From NCBI RefSeq assembly GCF_007994075.1, contig NZ_VIWU01000001.1, positions 8,432,001 through 8,496,000 of the forward strand: DNA of 64,000 bases, written 5' to 3'. Positions 44,824 to 52,821 of the stretch are shown piece by piece. The position numbers and the translations under genes were made by a program. Numbering within the stretch: position 1 is the first letter of the stretch; every line of letters starts with the position of its first letter. Origin of the DNA: Pseudonocardia hierapolitana. Its GTDB lineage: Bacteria; Actinomycetota; Actinomycetes; Mycobacteriales; Pseudonocardiaceae. The notes beneath the pieces were generated by a model. The model was not told the DNA's origin. It did not search any database and worked only from the letters and a program-made list of their open reading frames with translations.

Positions 44824-45279
44824 GTGCGCATCGCGATCGCGGCCGACCACAACGGCGTCGCGCTGAAGGCCCGGCTCGTCGCCGTCCTGCGGGAACGCGG
44901 TGACGACGTCGCCGACCTCGGCGCGGCCGACGCAGGCGAGCTCGTCGACTACCCACCGCTGTGCTTCGCGGTCTGCCGGCGCGTGCTCGACGGCGCCGCC
45001 GACCGCGGGATCGTGGTCGGCGGGAGCGGGCTCGGCGAGACCGTGGCCTGCAACAAGATCCACGGCATCCGGGCCGGGTTGTGCCCGGACCTCTTCCACG
45101 CGCGGATCTCCCGCGGCAACAACGACGCGAACGTGCTCGTGCTGGGCGCGAAGGTCGTCGCACCCGACCTGGCCGAGCAGATCGTCGACACCTGGCTCAC
45201 CACCGCGTTCAACGGCGGGGTCCACCAGCGGCGCCTCGACCAGATCGCGGCGCTCGAACGCGGCGAGCCGCTCCCGTAG
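44824..45279 (+). CDS. RpiB/LacAB-family sugar-phosphate isomerase
   Basis: The 151-residue protein resembles RpiB: RIAIAADHNGVALKARL, VVGGSGLGETVACNKI and CPDLFHARISRGNNDANVL. The Cys usually expected near GTGIGMSI (as in RpiB) is replaced in GGSGLGETVACN by a shifted Cys, and the phosphate-binding residues are only partly kept. In this setting the enzyme could isomerise a non-sugar keto/enol acid. GTG 44824. Transcribed with the gene at 43860. Confidence 0.82.
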   Translation: MRIAIAADHNGVALKARLVAVLRERGDDVADLGAADAGELVDYPPLCFAVCRRVLDGAADRGIVVGGSGLGETVACNKIHGIRAGLCPDLFHARISRGNNDANVLVLGAKVVAPDLAEQIVDTWLTTAFNGGVHQRRLDQIAALERGEPLP

Positions 45280-45301
45280 GGGGCGGCTCGCCGCGTTCGA
45301 G
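45253..45301. terminator. Perfect 19-bp bidirectional hairpin at the end of rpiB
   Basis: CTCGAACGCGGCGAGCCGC (45253-45271) pairs exactly with 45283-45301 over an 11-base loop that contains the rpiB stop codon. It sits between convergent rpiB and tctC-2, 2 bases before the end of the latter, and should terminate both. Confidence 0.75.
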
Positions 45302-45303
45302 GG

Positions 45304-46332
45304 TCAGTAGCTGGCGACCACGAGCTGCCGGAACTCCTCCGGCGCCGTCAGCACGTCGGCGACCAGCTGCGCGGTCTCCGGCCCGCCCAGCGGGTCCAGC
45401 GGCCGCTGCTGCTCGTCCAGCTCGGCGAGCAGCTCGGCGTCCCCGGCCGCGCAGCCGTACCCCTGGCGGAGCGCTTCCACGCGGTCCTGCGGCATTTGCG
45501 GGGAGGCGATCAGCCCGCGCCCGGTCTGCCCGAGCGCGACCAGCTCGTCGATGATCATCTTCGCGCGGTCGTCGGGGGGCGCGGTCTCGAAGATCGTCGG
45601 GGTGTCGGGCAGCAGCGGGTCCGGCTCGTGGTCGATCGTGACCAGCGGCCGGACGTCACCCGCCTCGATCGCCGGGAGCTGGCTGTCGACCGGCAGGACG
45701 TGCGCGTCGGCGTTGCCCGCGACGACCGCCGTGCGGGCCTCCGGGGCGCCCGCGAACCCGGTGATGATCTCGAACGGGAAGCCGTAGGCGGTGCCCACGA
45801 GGTTCGGGGCGATGAAGTCGTTCGCCCCCGGACCCTGGGCGACGAACCGCACCGGCTGCTGTGCGGCCGCCAGGTCGGCGAAGCTGCCGACCGGGCTGTC
45901 CTGCGCCACGACCACGACGTTCGGCGGTGCGGAGACCCGCCCGATCCAGTTCAGGTCGTTCAGGTCGAAGTTCGCTCCCGCGGCCGCCGCGATCTGCGCG
46001 GAGACGAGGCCGACCGTGTTCACGATCTGGAAGCGGTTGTCCTCGGGTCCGGCCGCGGCCGTCTTGTTCGTCGCGACCAGCCCGCCCGCACCCGGCTCGT
46101 TCCGCACGACGATCGTCGCGCCCAGGCACTCCTCGAGGTAGGGCGCGAGCGCGCGGGCGTAGGCGTCGTAGCCGCCGCCGGGCTCGTAGGGGACGACCAG
46201 GTCGACGTCCTCCCCGGAGAACGGCCCGGCCGGCTCGCCGCTGCCTGCGGACGAGCCGCACGCGGCGAGGAGGGCCGCGAGCGCGGCGGCCGTCAGCGCC
46301 CGGCCGACGGTGCGCGTGGTGGTGGGGGACAT
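45304..46332 (-). CDS. TTT transporter solute-binding protein, second copy (TctC-like)
   Basis: The 342-residue protein has a lipoprotein signal (LAALLAACGSSAG), the family start VDLVVPYEPGGGYDAYARAL, VRNEPGAGG and WIGRVSAPPN. No membrane subunits accompany it, so it probably delivers another ligand to TctAB of the 35.7-37.3 kb unit. ATG 46332. Last gene of a five-gene unit beginning with the Rieske oxygenase. Confidence 0.9.
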   Translation of the reverse strand: MSPTTTRTVGRALTAAALAALLAACGSSAGSGEPAGPFSGEDVDLVVPYEPGGGYDAYARALAPYLEECLGATIVVRNEPGAGGLVATNKTAAAGPEDNRFQIVNTVGLVSAQIAAAAGANFDLNDLNWIGRVSAPPNVVVVAQDSPVGSFADLAAAQQPVRFVAQGPGANDFIAPNLVGTAYGFPFEIITGFAGAPEARTAVVAGNADAHVLPVDSQLPAIEAGDVRPLVTIDHEPDPLLPDTPTIFETAPPDDRAKMIIDELVALGQTGRGLIASPQMPQDRVEALRQGYGCAAGDAELLAELDEQQRPLDPLGGPETAQLVADVLTAPEEFRQLVVASY

Positions 46333-46409
46333 CTGCTGCTCCTTTGCTGCAATGCCGGTGCTACGGGGCCGGTGCGACGGGCGGTTCGGGGGCGCCCGCG
46401 CCCGGAGGG

Positions 46410-47258
46410 CTACCGGCCGTCGAGGAAATCCAGGACCCGGGCCGGCGCGGTCTGCTCGGTCTGCTCGGCGACCGGGACGTCCCAGTACGCCGCGCGCGGC
46501 AGGCACTCCTGCAGGTAGCGCGCGGCCGACGGCGCGTGCGACTCGTCCTGGCCGGGCACGATCAGCGCCGGGACGTCGAGCCGCAGCAGGTCCTCCGGCT
46601 CGGCGCCGGGCACGGTGTCGCGGTCGAACATCAGCCGTGCCGTGCCGTTGACGACGAGGGCGTAGCGCGCGGGGTCGAGCCGCGCGTACGCCTCGGCGAA
46701 CGCGGGATCGGTGCGCACCACGCTGTTCCACGGGCCGACTCGCGGGTCGGCCGCGAAACCCTGCTCCGTCTCGCCGACCAGCGCGACGACGCCCGCGAGG
46801 CCGTGCGCCTCGACGTGGGCCAGGTGCTGGGCGAAGCGGGCGTGTTGCTTCATGCGGTACTTCACGCCACCGGCCGGGGAGAACAGCACCATCGACCGGA
46901 CGCGCTCCGGGTGCGCCACGGCCATCGCCGCCGCGGTCGAGCAACCGACGCAGCCGCCCATCAGGTGGGCTCGCTCGATGCCGAGGTGGTCGAGCAGCCC
47001 GATCGCCTGCGCGACGTAGTGGGACCACGTGAGCCGCTCGACCCGCCCGCCGGAGCGCCCGGACTCGCGCCGGTCGAACGTGATGCACGTGTAGTTCTCC
47101 GAGAGCTGCTCGAGCAGCGCGAGCCGGCGGTAGATCCCCACCGTGCGCCAGCTCTCCAGCGTCGAGTCGAAGCCGCCCGGGGAGAACATGAGCAGTGGCG
47201 GGCCGGAGCCGGCCACCTCGTAGCGGGTGCTGATCCCGTCGGCGACGGCGGTGGGCAC
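46410..47258 (-). CDS. Alpha/beta hydrolase with Cys nucleophile
   Basis: The 282-residue protein has the alpha/beta-hydrolase fold: TCITFDRRESGRSGG (oxyanion loop), the nucleophile elbow HLMGGCVGCSTAAAM, where the usual Ser of GxSxG is Cys (GGCVG), Asp in VPGQDESH and a late His region. A Cys nucleophile is typical of dienelactone hydrolases, but the overall fold size is that of meta-cleavage hydrolases. Start GTG 47258. It could open a lactone or C-C bond product. Confidence 0.83.
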   Translation of the reverse strand: MPTAVADGISTRYEVAGSGPPLLMFSPGGFDSTLESWRTVGIYRRLALLEQLSENYTCITFDRRESGRSGGRVERLTWSHYVAQAIGLLDHLGIERAHLMGGCVGCSTAAAMAVAHPERVRSMVLFSPAGGVKYRMKQHARFAQHLAHVEAHGLAGVVALVGETEQGFAADPRVGPWNSVVRTDPAFAEAYARLDPARYALVVNGTARLMFDRDTVPGAEPEDLLRLDVPALIVPGQDESHAPSAARYLQECLPRAAYWDVPVAEQTEQTAPARVLDFLDGR

Positions 47259-47282
47259 GGTGGGTCCTCCCGGAGTCTCAGG

Positions 47283-48119
47283 TCACGGCGTGGGAACGGG
47301 GAGACCCCCGGGGAGCTGGCGGGCCGCCCGCACGTCGTCGGCGTAGCGGGTCAGGGCGTCCAGCGTCGTGCGGGCGACGTTGGCGTAGGTGTCGGGCGCG
47401 TCGTCGACGGCGCTCGCGGCGTAGCCGATGGCGGCGTGCGCCATGCGCATCCGCCCGTCCAACCAGGGCCCACCGCCGAAGCCGCCGAGCACCGGGACCG
47501 ACACGGCCGCGGCCACCGCCGCACCGACCACCGGCCCCGAGTTCGTGAAGTTGAGCAGCACCGCGCCCGCGGCCTCCAGCCGCCGCGCCTCGGCGACCAG
47601 CTCCTCGGTCAGCTCGACCGGCACCTGGTCGGCGGCCGAGGGCGTGGAGCGGTACTCCACGCCGTAGCGCAGCGCGGTCTGGGGCGTGATGCCGAACTGC
47701 GCGAAGACCGGGATCCCGGCGCGCGTGATCGCGGTGACCGCGTCGAGGTGATCGGCAGCGCCGTCGACCTTGACGAGGTCGACCCCGGCCTCCTTCACGA
47801 ACCGGATCGCCGCGCGGACGGCTTCGGTCGTGCCCTCCTGCACGGGGCCGTACGGGAAGTCGACGCAGACCAGGGCCCGCGAGACGCCGCGGCGCACCGC
47901 GCGCGCCACGGTGAGCATCTCGTCCATCGTGATCTCGAAGGGGTTGGCGTGGCCCCAGAGGTTCACCCCGACCGTGTCGCCCACGGACACGAGGTCCGCG
48001 CCGGCCCGGTCGGCCAGCCGCGCGATCTGGTAGTCCCACGCGACGACGCCGACGATCTTGCGGCCCTCGTCCTTGTACCGCTGCAGTGCTCGCAGGGTGG
48101 TCTTCTCGTGCTCGGCCAT
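47283..48119 (-). CDS. PanB-like (ketopantoate hydroxymethyltransferase superfamily) protein
   Basis: The 278-residue protein shares the PanB/PEP-mutase TIM barrel: GVVAWDYQIARLADRAGADLV, SVGDTVGVNLWG (metal Asp), VCVDFPYGPVQEG and VLLNFTNSGPVVG. PanB adds formaldehyde equivalents from methylene-THF to 2-oxoisovalerate; relatives in this superfamily cleave or form C-C bonds of oxoacids. Location in a catabolic unit argues against pantothenate synthesis, so a specialised lyase or transferase is inferred. Confidence 0.8.
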   Translation of the reverse strand: MAEHEKTTLRALQRYKDEGRKIVGVVAWDYQIARLADRAGADLVSVGDTVGVNLWGHANPFEITMDEMLTVARAVRRGVSRALVCVDFPYGPVQEGTTEAVRAAIRFVKEAGVDLVKVDGAADHLDAVTAITRAGIPVFAQFGITPQTALRYGVEYRSTPSAADQVPVELTEELVAEARRLEAAGAVLLNFTNSGPVVGAAVAAAVSVPVLGGFGGGPWLDGRMRMAHAAIGYAASAVDDAPDTYANVARTTLDALTRYADDVRAARQLPGGLPVPTP

Positions 48120-48143
48120 GGCGTCCGTCCTCGTCCTCTCCGG

Positions 48144-48647
48144 TCAGGCGCGCAGCGCCGTCAGCAGGTCGACGACGTCACTCTCGTCGGCGCCGGGCAG
48201 CAGCACCCGCGCGTGCGGGCGCAGCGCCGCGACGGCCCGGGCGGACCCGGGGCCGTCCGACACGACGAGCCCCGCGGTCTGCACCGCGCGCTGCCAGCAG
48301 GCCTTGCCGATCGTGTGCGCGCAGCCAGCGCCCGCGTCGCTCGTCGCGATCATGACCACGACGTCGGCGCTGGCCAGCTCGTCGGCGAGCGTCGCCGTGC
48401 CGCCGTCGACGCCGCGCAGCAGGACCGCGTCCGCGCCGTCGGTCGCCTCGCACACCGAGAACCGCGCGTTCGCCCACGGCAGCGCCGCGGTCCGACGGAC
48501 CACCTCGGCCGCGCCGTCGTCGAGTGCGACGATCCGCGGCGCCCGCGCCGGAGCGACCGGCCGGTCGATGCGGAACCGGGCCTCGGCGGCCGTGGCCGCG
48601 CGGGCGCAGCTGCCGGGCATGCTGGGATCGACCACTCGGGGGGCCAC
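48144..48647 (-). CDS. Protein of unknown function, 167 residues
   Basis: I do not recognise this protein. It contains VVVMIATSDAGAGCAHTIGKAC (Gly/Ala-rich, two Cys) and LRPHARVLLPGADESDVVDLL. It starts at GTG 48647, 3 bases past the Rieske oxygenase stop, and lies ahead of the PanB-like gene. The tight spacing supports reality and co-function with the oxygenase. Confidence 0.65.
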   Translation of the reverse strand: MAPRVVDPSMPGSCARAATAAEARFRIDRPVAPARAPRIVALDDGAAEVVRRTAALPWANARFSVCEATDGADAVLLRGVDGGTATLADELASADVVVMIATSDAGAGCAHTIGKACWQRAVQTAGLVVSDGPGSARAVAALRPHARVLLPGADESDVVDLLTALRA

Positions 48648-48650
48648 GGG

Positions 48651-49937
48651 TCACACCGACGCGATCGGCATGCCGGGCTTCACGCGCACGTCGTCGCGGC
48701 AGGCGTCGAGGAAGGACTCGGAGTGCGGGAGCACGACGGCTGCCGAGCGCACGCGGTGGTGCTCCGGATCCACACCGGGCGGAGTCGTGCCGTGGTCGCG
48801 CAGCGCGATGGCCGCCTTGCGCAGCTTCTGGCGGGCCTTGATGATCCCGGCGTCGGCGGGGACGAGCCGTTCCTTGGACCGGTCGACGATCGGGCCCATG
48901 CTCTCCTGCAGCGACGCGTCCTGCATCGCGATGCCCTTGACCCCCGAGTAGTACTCGCCGCTGCGCTGCTTCTCGCGGTCCATCAGGTAGTCGTTGTCCC
49001 GGTTCGCAACCGGCCGGTAGGTGCCCGGGATGTTCTCGCTGTGCACGCCGTGGCCGTCGATCATCGCCTGCCGCTCGGCCGTCGTCAGCGCGCGGACCGG
49101 GTGGTAGTCGAAGCTGTAGGTCCAGCAGTTCTCGTCGTCGATGGGGATCCAGAAGTGCCCGTGGATGGGGTGGTCCCCGCGCGGCGGCACCATCGTGAAG
49201 GCCGGCATCACCCACGGCGTGATCCGCCAGTAGTACTTGCCCTCCTCGGCGTTGCGACGCGCTCCGACGAACAGTCCGCCGTCGGAGTCGGCCACCTCGA
49301 AGAAGGGCTTCTTGTCGTTCTGGTTGTACTCGTTGCCCTTGGCCCCCCTGAACAGCGGATCGGTCTTCAGCCCGCCCGAGTGCAGGAACGTGACGTGGCT
49401 GGAGTCGATGCCGCCCTCGAAGGCCTGCAGCCAGTTGCACTGCTGCAGCCGCTTCGACGTGTAGGTCTGCTCCGGCGGCACGAGCGCGAACTCGAACTCC
49501 GGCAGCGGCGGCTGCTTCGCCGGGTCCCCCATGTAGGTCCAGAGGATGTCGCCGATCTTGACCAGCGGATACGCCGTGAGCTTGACGTTCTGGCAGAAGC
49601 TCGAGTTGTCCGCCTCCGACGGCACCTCCACGCACTGGCCCGTGACGTCGTACTTCCACCCGTGGTACGGGCAGCGCAGCCCGCGCTCCTCGTTGCGGCC
49701 GAACCACAGCGACGCGCCGCGGTGAGCGCAGAACTCGTCGATCAGCCCGTAGCGCCCGTCGGTGTCGCGGAAGGCGATGAGCCGCTCGGACAGCAGCTTG
49801 AGCCGTACCGGCGGGCAGTCGTCCTCCGGGAGCTCCTCGGCCAGGCAGGCCGGCATCCAGTACTGCCGGAACAACGCACCCATGGGCGTCCCCGGGCCGG
49901 TGCGGGTCAGCAGTTCGTTGATGTCGGGACGAAGCAC
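48651..49937 (-). CDS. Rieske [2Fe-2S] oxygenase, phthalate 4,5-dioxygenase-like
   Basis: The 428-residue oxygenase alpha-type subunit has the Rieske cluster CAHRGASLWFGRNEERG...CPYHGW (CxH...CxxH, about residues 70-92) and the mononuclear iron region FEGGIDSSHVTFLHSG. It resembles Pht3-type phthalate 4,5-dioxygenases and related non-heme iron mono-component oxygenases. First gene of the unit oxygenase-unknown-PanB-like-hydrolase-TctC, just downstream of a GntR-like site and of the ferredoxin gene. Confidence 0.93.
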   Translation of the reverse strand: MLRPDINELLTRTGPGTPMGALFRQYWMPACLAEELPEDDCPPVRLKLLSERLIAFRDTDGRYGLIDEFCAHRGASLWFGRNEERGLRCPYHGWKYDVTGQCVEVPSEADNSSFCQNVKLTAYPLVKIGDILWTYMGDPAKQPPLPEFEFALVPPEQTYTSKRLQQCNWLQAFEGGIDSSHVTFLHSGGLKTDPLFRGAKGNEYNQNDKKPFFEVADSDGGLFVGARRNAEEGKYYWRITPWVMPAFTMVPPRGDHPIHGHFWIPIDDENCWTYSFDYHPVRALTTAERQAMIDGHGVHSENIPGTYRPVANRDNDYLMDREKQRSGEYYSGVKGIAMQDASLQESMGPIVDRSKERLVPADAGIIKARQKLRKAAIALRDHGTTPPGVDPEHHRVRSAAVVLPHSESFLDACRDDVRVKPGMPIASV

Positions 49938-49977
49938 GGATGACTCCCTCTCGGGACGGAACGCCGGGGCGGACTAA

Positions 49978-49988
49978 CAGTTATACCA
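49978..49988. promoter_or_regulatory. GntR-type site upstream of the Rieske oxygenase gene (complement TGGTATAACTG)
   Basis: Ten of eleven positions fit TNGTNNNACNA (final A is G). 41 bases before the oxygenase start and next to an A/T-rich stretch that may be the -10. Confidence 0.5.
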
Positions 49989-50018
49989 AATAGCTGGCCG
50001 CGGTCAACGCCGCGACGC

Positions 50019-50342
50019 TCAGGGCTGCTCGGGCGGCACGTCGACGGTCAGCCCGTCGAGCTCCGCCGTCACCGGGACCTGGCACGAGAGCCGGCTCCCG
50101 TCGCGGCGTTCGGACACCGCGAGATCGAGGAGGTCCTCCTCCATGTCGTTCGGCTCGCCGACGAGCGGCACGAACTCGGCCCGCACCCAGACGTGGCACG
50201 TCGCACAGGACGCGTTGCCGCCGCACTCGCCGACGATGCCCGGAACGCCGTTCTTCACGGCCGCTGCCATCACCGATTCCCCGATGACGGCATCGACGGC
50301 GTGCCCCTGCCCGTCGCTGCCGACGTAGATCACCTTCGGCAC
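50019..50342 (-). CDS. [2Fe-2S] ferredoxin (adrenodoxin type)
   Basis: The 107-residue protein has the plant/adrenodoxin-type Cys pattern CGGNASCATC followed 34 residues later by the fourth Cys in SRLSCQVPV, with VIYVGSDGQGHAVDAVIGESV at the start. It should transfer electrons to the Rieske oxygenase encoded next. GTG 50342 is chosen; an ATG at 50378 would overlap the operator. Divergent from the GntR gene. Confidence 0.9.
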   Translation of the reverse strand: MPKVIYVGSDGQGHAVDAVIGESVMAAAVKNGVPGIVGECGGNASCATCHVWVRAEFVPLVGEPNDMEEDLLDLAVSERRDGSRLSCQVPVTAELDGLTVDVPPEQP

Positions 50343-50365
50343 GGTTGAGACGTCCTCTCCTGCAG

Positions 50366-50386
50366 ATGGTCTGTCCATTAGACCAT
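50366..50386. promoter_or_regulatory. GntR operator: ATGGTCT-N7-AGACCAT inverted repeat
   Basis: A perfect 7-bp inverted repeat between the ferredoxin and GntR genes. It contains TGGTCTGTCCA and, on the other strand, TGGTCTAATGG. With the second site at 50446 it forms the shared control region of the divergent genes. Confidence 0.7.
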
Positions 50387-50445
50387 GAGGGTCTCCCCGG
50401 AGCCAGCGTCAGGTTCGTGGCGTTTGGTGCCGCCCGTACCGTTCG

Positions 50446-50458
50446 ATGGACTGTCCAT
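50446..50458. promoter_or_regulatory. GntR operator: ATGGAC-T-GTCCAT palindrome
   Basis: A perfect 13-bp palindrome 18 bases before the GntR start, differing from the first 13 bases of the neighbouring site by one base. Centre of a likely autorepression site. Confidence 0.7.
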
Positions 50459-50476
50459 TGGGCATACACTGCGGGC

Positions 50477-51259
50477 GTGCCGAGGCCCGGAACGACATCC
50501 CCCGCCACAGACGGCGGTGCGACCTCCAACAAGGGCGACCTGCTCAGCCGCGTGAGCGTCGGTCGCATCTCCGAGGTCATCGTCGACCAGATCCGGTTGC
50601 TGATCCGCTCCGGTCAGCTCACCGCCGGTGACCGCCTCCCGTCCGAGCGGGAGCTGTGCGAGCGGTTCGGCGTCAGCCGGGTCACCGTGCGCGAGGCGCT
50701 GCGGGTGCTCGAGGCCAACGGACTGGTCGACATCCGCGTCGGAGCGCGGGGCGGCGCCTTCGTCACCGCGCCCAGCAGCCGGATGGTCGGCGAGGGCATC
50801 GCCGACCTCATCTCGCTCTCCAGCCTCAGCGCCATGGAGGTCACCGAGGCGCGCATGGTCTTCGAGCTCGGGCTCGTGCCGCTCGTCTGCGAGCGGGCCA
50901 CCGACGAGGACGTCGCCGCGCTGTACGAGATCTGCGACCGCAGCAGCGCCGCCCTCGAGGCCGACGACTACCCGCTCGCCCTGTCCGCGGAGTGGCACAC
51001 CCGCTTCGCGCGCGCCACCCACAACCGCGCGATCACCCTGCTCGCCGAGTCACTGCACGACCCGATGATCCGCTCCCTCCAGCAGGCCCGCTCCTCCGAG
51101 CCCACGCACGGGCGCCGCGGCGCCGACGAGCACCGCGCGCTGGTCGACGCCGTCGCCGCGCGCGACGTCCCCCGCGCCACCGAGCTGATGAGCGTTCACC
51201 TCAACCGGACCGCCTCCCGGGTCGCCGGTGCAGAGGGAGCGGAGCAGACAGTCCGCTGA
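50477..51259 (+). CDS. GntR family regulator, FCD/FadR subfamily
   Basis: The 260-residue regulator has a winged helix (ISEVIVDQIRLLIRSGQLTAGDRLPSERELCERFGVSRVTVREAL) summarised here by SERELCERFGVSRVT and REALRVLEANGL, and an FCD effector domain with the metal-ligand pattern EARMVFELGLVPL, EWHTRFARATHN and DEHRALVDAVAARD. FCD regulators bind organic acids and usually repress catabolic genes. GTG 50477 is close to a TACACT -10 box, so the message may be leaderless. Likely controller of this cluster. Confidence 0.93.
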   Translation: MPRPGTTSPATDGGATSNKGDLLSRVSVGRISEVIVDQIRLLIRSGQLTAGDRLPSERELCERFGVSRVTVREALRVLEANGLVDIRVGARGGAFVTAPSSRMVGEGIADLISLSSLSAMEVTEARMVFELGLVPLVCERATDEDVAALYEICDRSSAALEADDYPLALSAEWHTRFARATHNRAITLLAESLHDPMIRSLQQARSSEPTHGRRGADEHRALVDAVAARDVPRATELMSVHLNRTASRVAGAEGAEQTVR

Positions 51260-51278
51260 CTCCGACCGCCCGTTCCGC

Positions 51279-52820
51279 TCAGCTCGGCGCGAGGCCGTCC
51301 CCGAACACCAGCGACTTGATCGTCACCGGAACCGTGTTCGACGGGTAGCGCAGCCGGCCGATGTCCACGTAGTCGAAGTCGCGCAGGTGCAACCCGTCGA
51401 GGACGAGCAGCTCGCCGGTCACGTCGAGCTCCTCGGTCAGCAGCCTTCCCAGCGTCATGGCGACATCGCCGTCGAGGACGAGGTAGACGGGCCTGCCGCG
51501 GTCGATCCGCTCGGCGAGGCCGGCGCGCAGGCCGCGGGCGAATGCGTGGAGCCGCGCATAGCTGGGCGTCCCCGTCCAGGACATCGCCAGTGCGAGGTCG
51601 CCGTCCGGGCCGTCGGCGACGAGGGCGACGAGGTGGCGGCGGACGGCGGACGCGACCGCGGTGGGGTCCACCGTCTCGCCCAGCACGCACGCGGGCCGGA
51701 CGACCTGCAGGTTGCGGCGCGGCAGCAGGGCGTCGGGGTCGGAGATCCAGCAGGTGTTCCCGCTGAGCTGCACGCTGTACTCCGACGCGCCGAGCGCGGT
51801 CGCGCGAATGCACTCCCCGGCGGGGAGCAGCGGCCACGGCAGCGCGCCCGCGTCGATGCGCCGCCGCATGGCCTGCCCGAGCGGGCGGCCGAGGTCGCCG
51901 AACTGCGCGTTCTCCCGGTCGTAGACGTACTCCGCCACACCGCCGGAGAACATGACTCCGTCGATGCGTCCGAGGTCGCCGAGGGTGTCGGTGAGGAGGA
52001 AGGGCGCAGCCTCGGCCCGGCCCGTGACCGCCGCCACCACGACGTCCGCCATCGACTCCGCCACGCGATCGCACTCGCCGTCGCGCACGGTGCCCCCGAG
52101 CTGCCAGTGATGGCCCGCCCGGTCGGCGTGGGTGGCGCCGGCCGGGTCGAGGCGGACGATCGTGCCGTCCTCGTCGACGACCTGCAGCCGCCCGCCGACG
52201 TGCACCGCAGCCGTCGCGACGATCCGGCCGCGGTCGAGCACGGCGAGTTTGGTGGTACCGCCGCCGATGTCGATGTTGAGGATGCGCGAGCCGGTGTCGT
52301 AGGAGGTCTGGGCCGCGCCGGAGCCGTACGCGGCGAGCATCGCCTCCATGTTGTGCCCCGCCGTCGCGGTGACCAGGGCGCCGCCGCGGTCGGCGAGGAT
52401 GCGCGCGATCGCCTCCGCGTTGCGCCGGCGCAGCGCCTCGCCGGTGAGGATGACGACCCCGGTGTCGACCTCGGCCGGGTCGACGCGCGCCTCGCCGTAC
52501 GCCCGGTCGATGATCGACCCGAGCGCAGCGGCGTCGATGAGCTCGGCGCTCGTGTACGGGGTGAGCGCGACGGGTGAGCGGTACCGCGTCTCGCGTCGGA
52601 CCACCACGTAGCGACTGGTCAGGTCCTCGCCGATGCGCCGCAGGTGCAGCTGGGAGAACACGACCTGCGTACCGGACGAGCCGATGTCCATCCCGACGCT
52701 GGCCAGCACGACGTTGTCCTGCTGCCAGATCGGGTTGTCCTCGATCGGGCTCAGCGGCTCGTCGTCGTGGTCGTGGTCGTGCCCCGGGACGTGAGCGGAG
52801 TGGACCGTGCGCGCTTCCAC
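51279..52820 (-). CDS. EutA-type ethanolamine ammonia-lyase reactivating factor (orphan)
   Basis: The 513-residue protein has the ASKHA/Hsp70-like fold of EutA: SVGMDIGSSGTQVVFSQL, NIDIGGGTTKLAVLDRG (phosphate loops) and FSGGVAEYVYDRE. EutA exchanges damaged cobalamin in ethanolamine ammonia-lyase using ATP. No EutB, EutC or cobalamin enzyme is nearby. The N-terminus has an extra His/Asp run (HDHDHDDE) that could bind metal. Separated by 1 base from the bicupin gene upstream. GTG 52820. Confidence 0.85.
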   Translation of the reverse strand: MEARTVHSAHVPGHDHDHDDEPLSPIEDNPIWQQDNVVLASVGMDIGSSGTQVVFSQLHLRRIGEDLTSRYVVVRRETRYRSPVALTPYTSAELIDAAALGSIIDRAYGEARVDPAEVDTGVVILTGEALRRRNAEAIARILADRGGALVTATAGHNMEAMLAAYGSGAAQTSYDTGSRILNIDIGGGTTKLAVLDRGRIVATAAVHVGGRLQVVDEDGTIVRLDPAGATHADRAGHHWQLGGTVRDGECDRVAESMADVVVAAVTGRAEAAPFLLTDTLGDLGRIDGVMFSGGVAEYVYDRENAQFGDLGRPLGQAMRRRIDAGALPWPLLPAGECIRATALGASEYSVQLSGNTCWISDPDALLPRRNLQVVRPACVLGETVDPTAVASAVRRHLVALVADGPDGDLALAMSWTGTPSYARLHAFARGLRAGLAERIDRGRPVYLVLDGDVAMTLGRLLTEELDVTGELLVLDGLHLRDFDYVDIGRLRYPSNTVPVTIKSLVFGDGLAPS

Positions 52821-52821
52821 C

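Noticed and set aside
45861..49943. A 1360-codon open frame opposite the Rieske oxygenase unit
   Set aside because: Antisense frame without recognisable domains; five complementary-strand genes with strong motifs explain the region.
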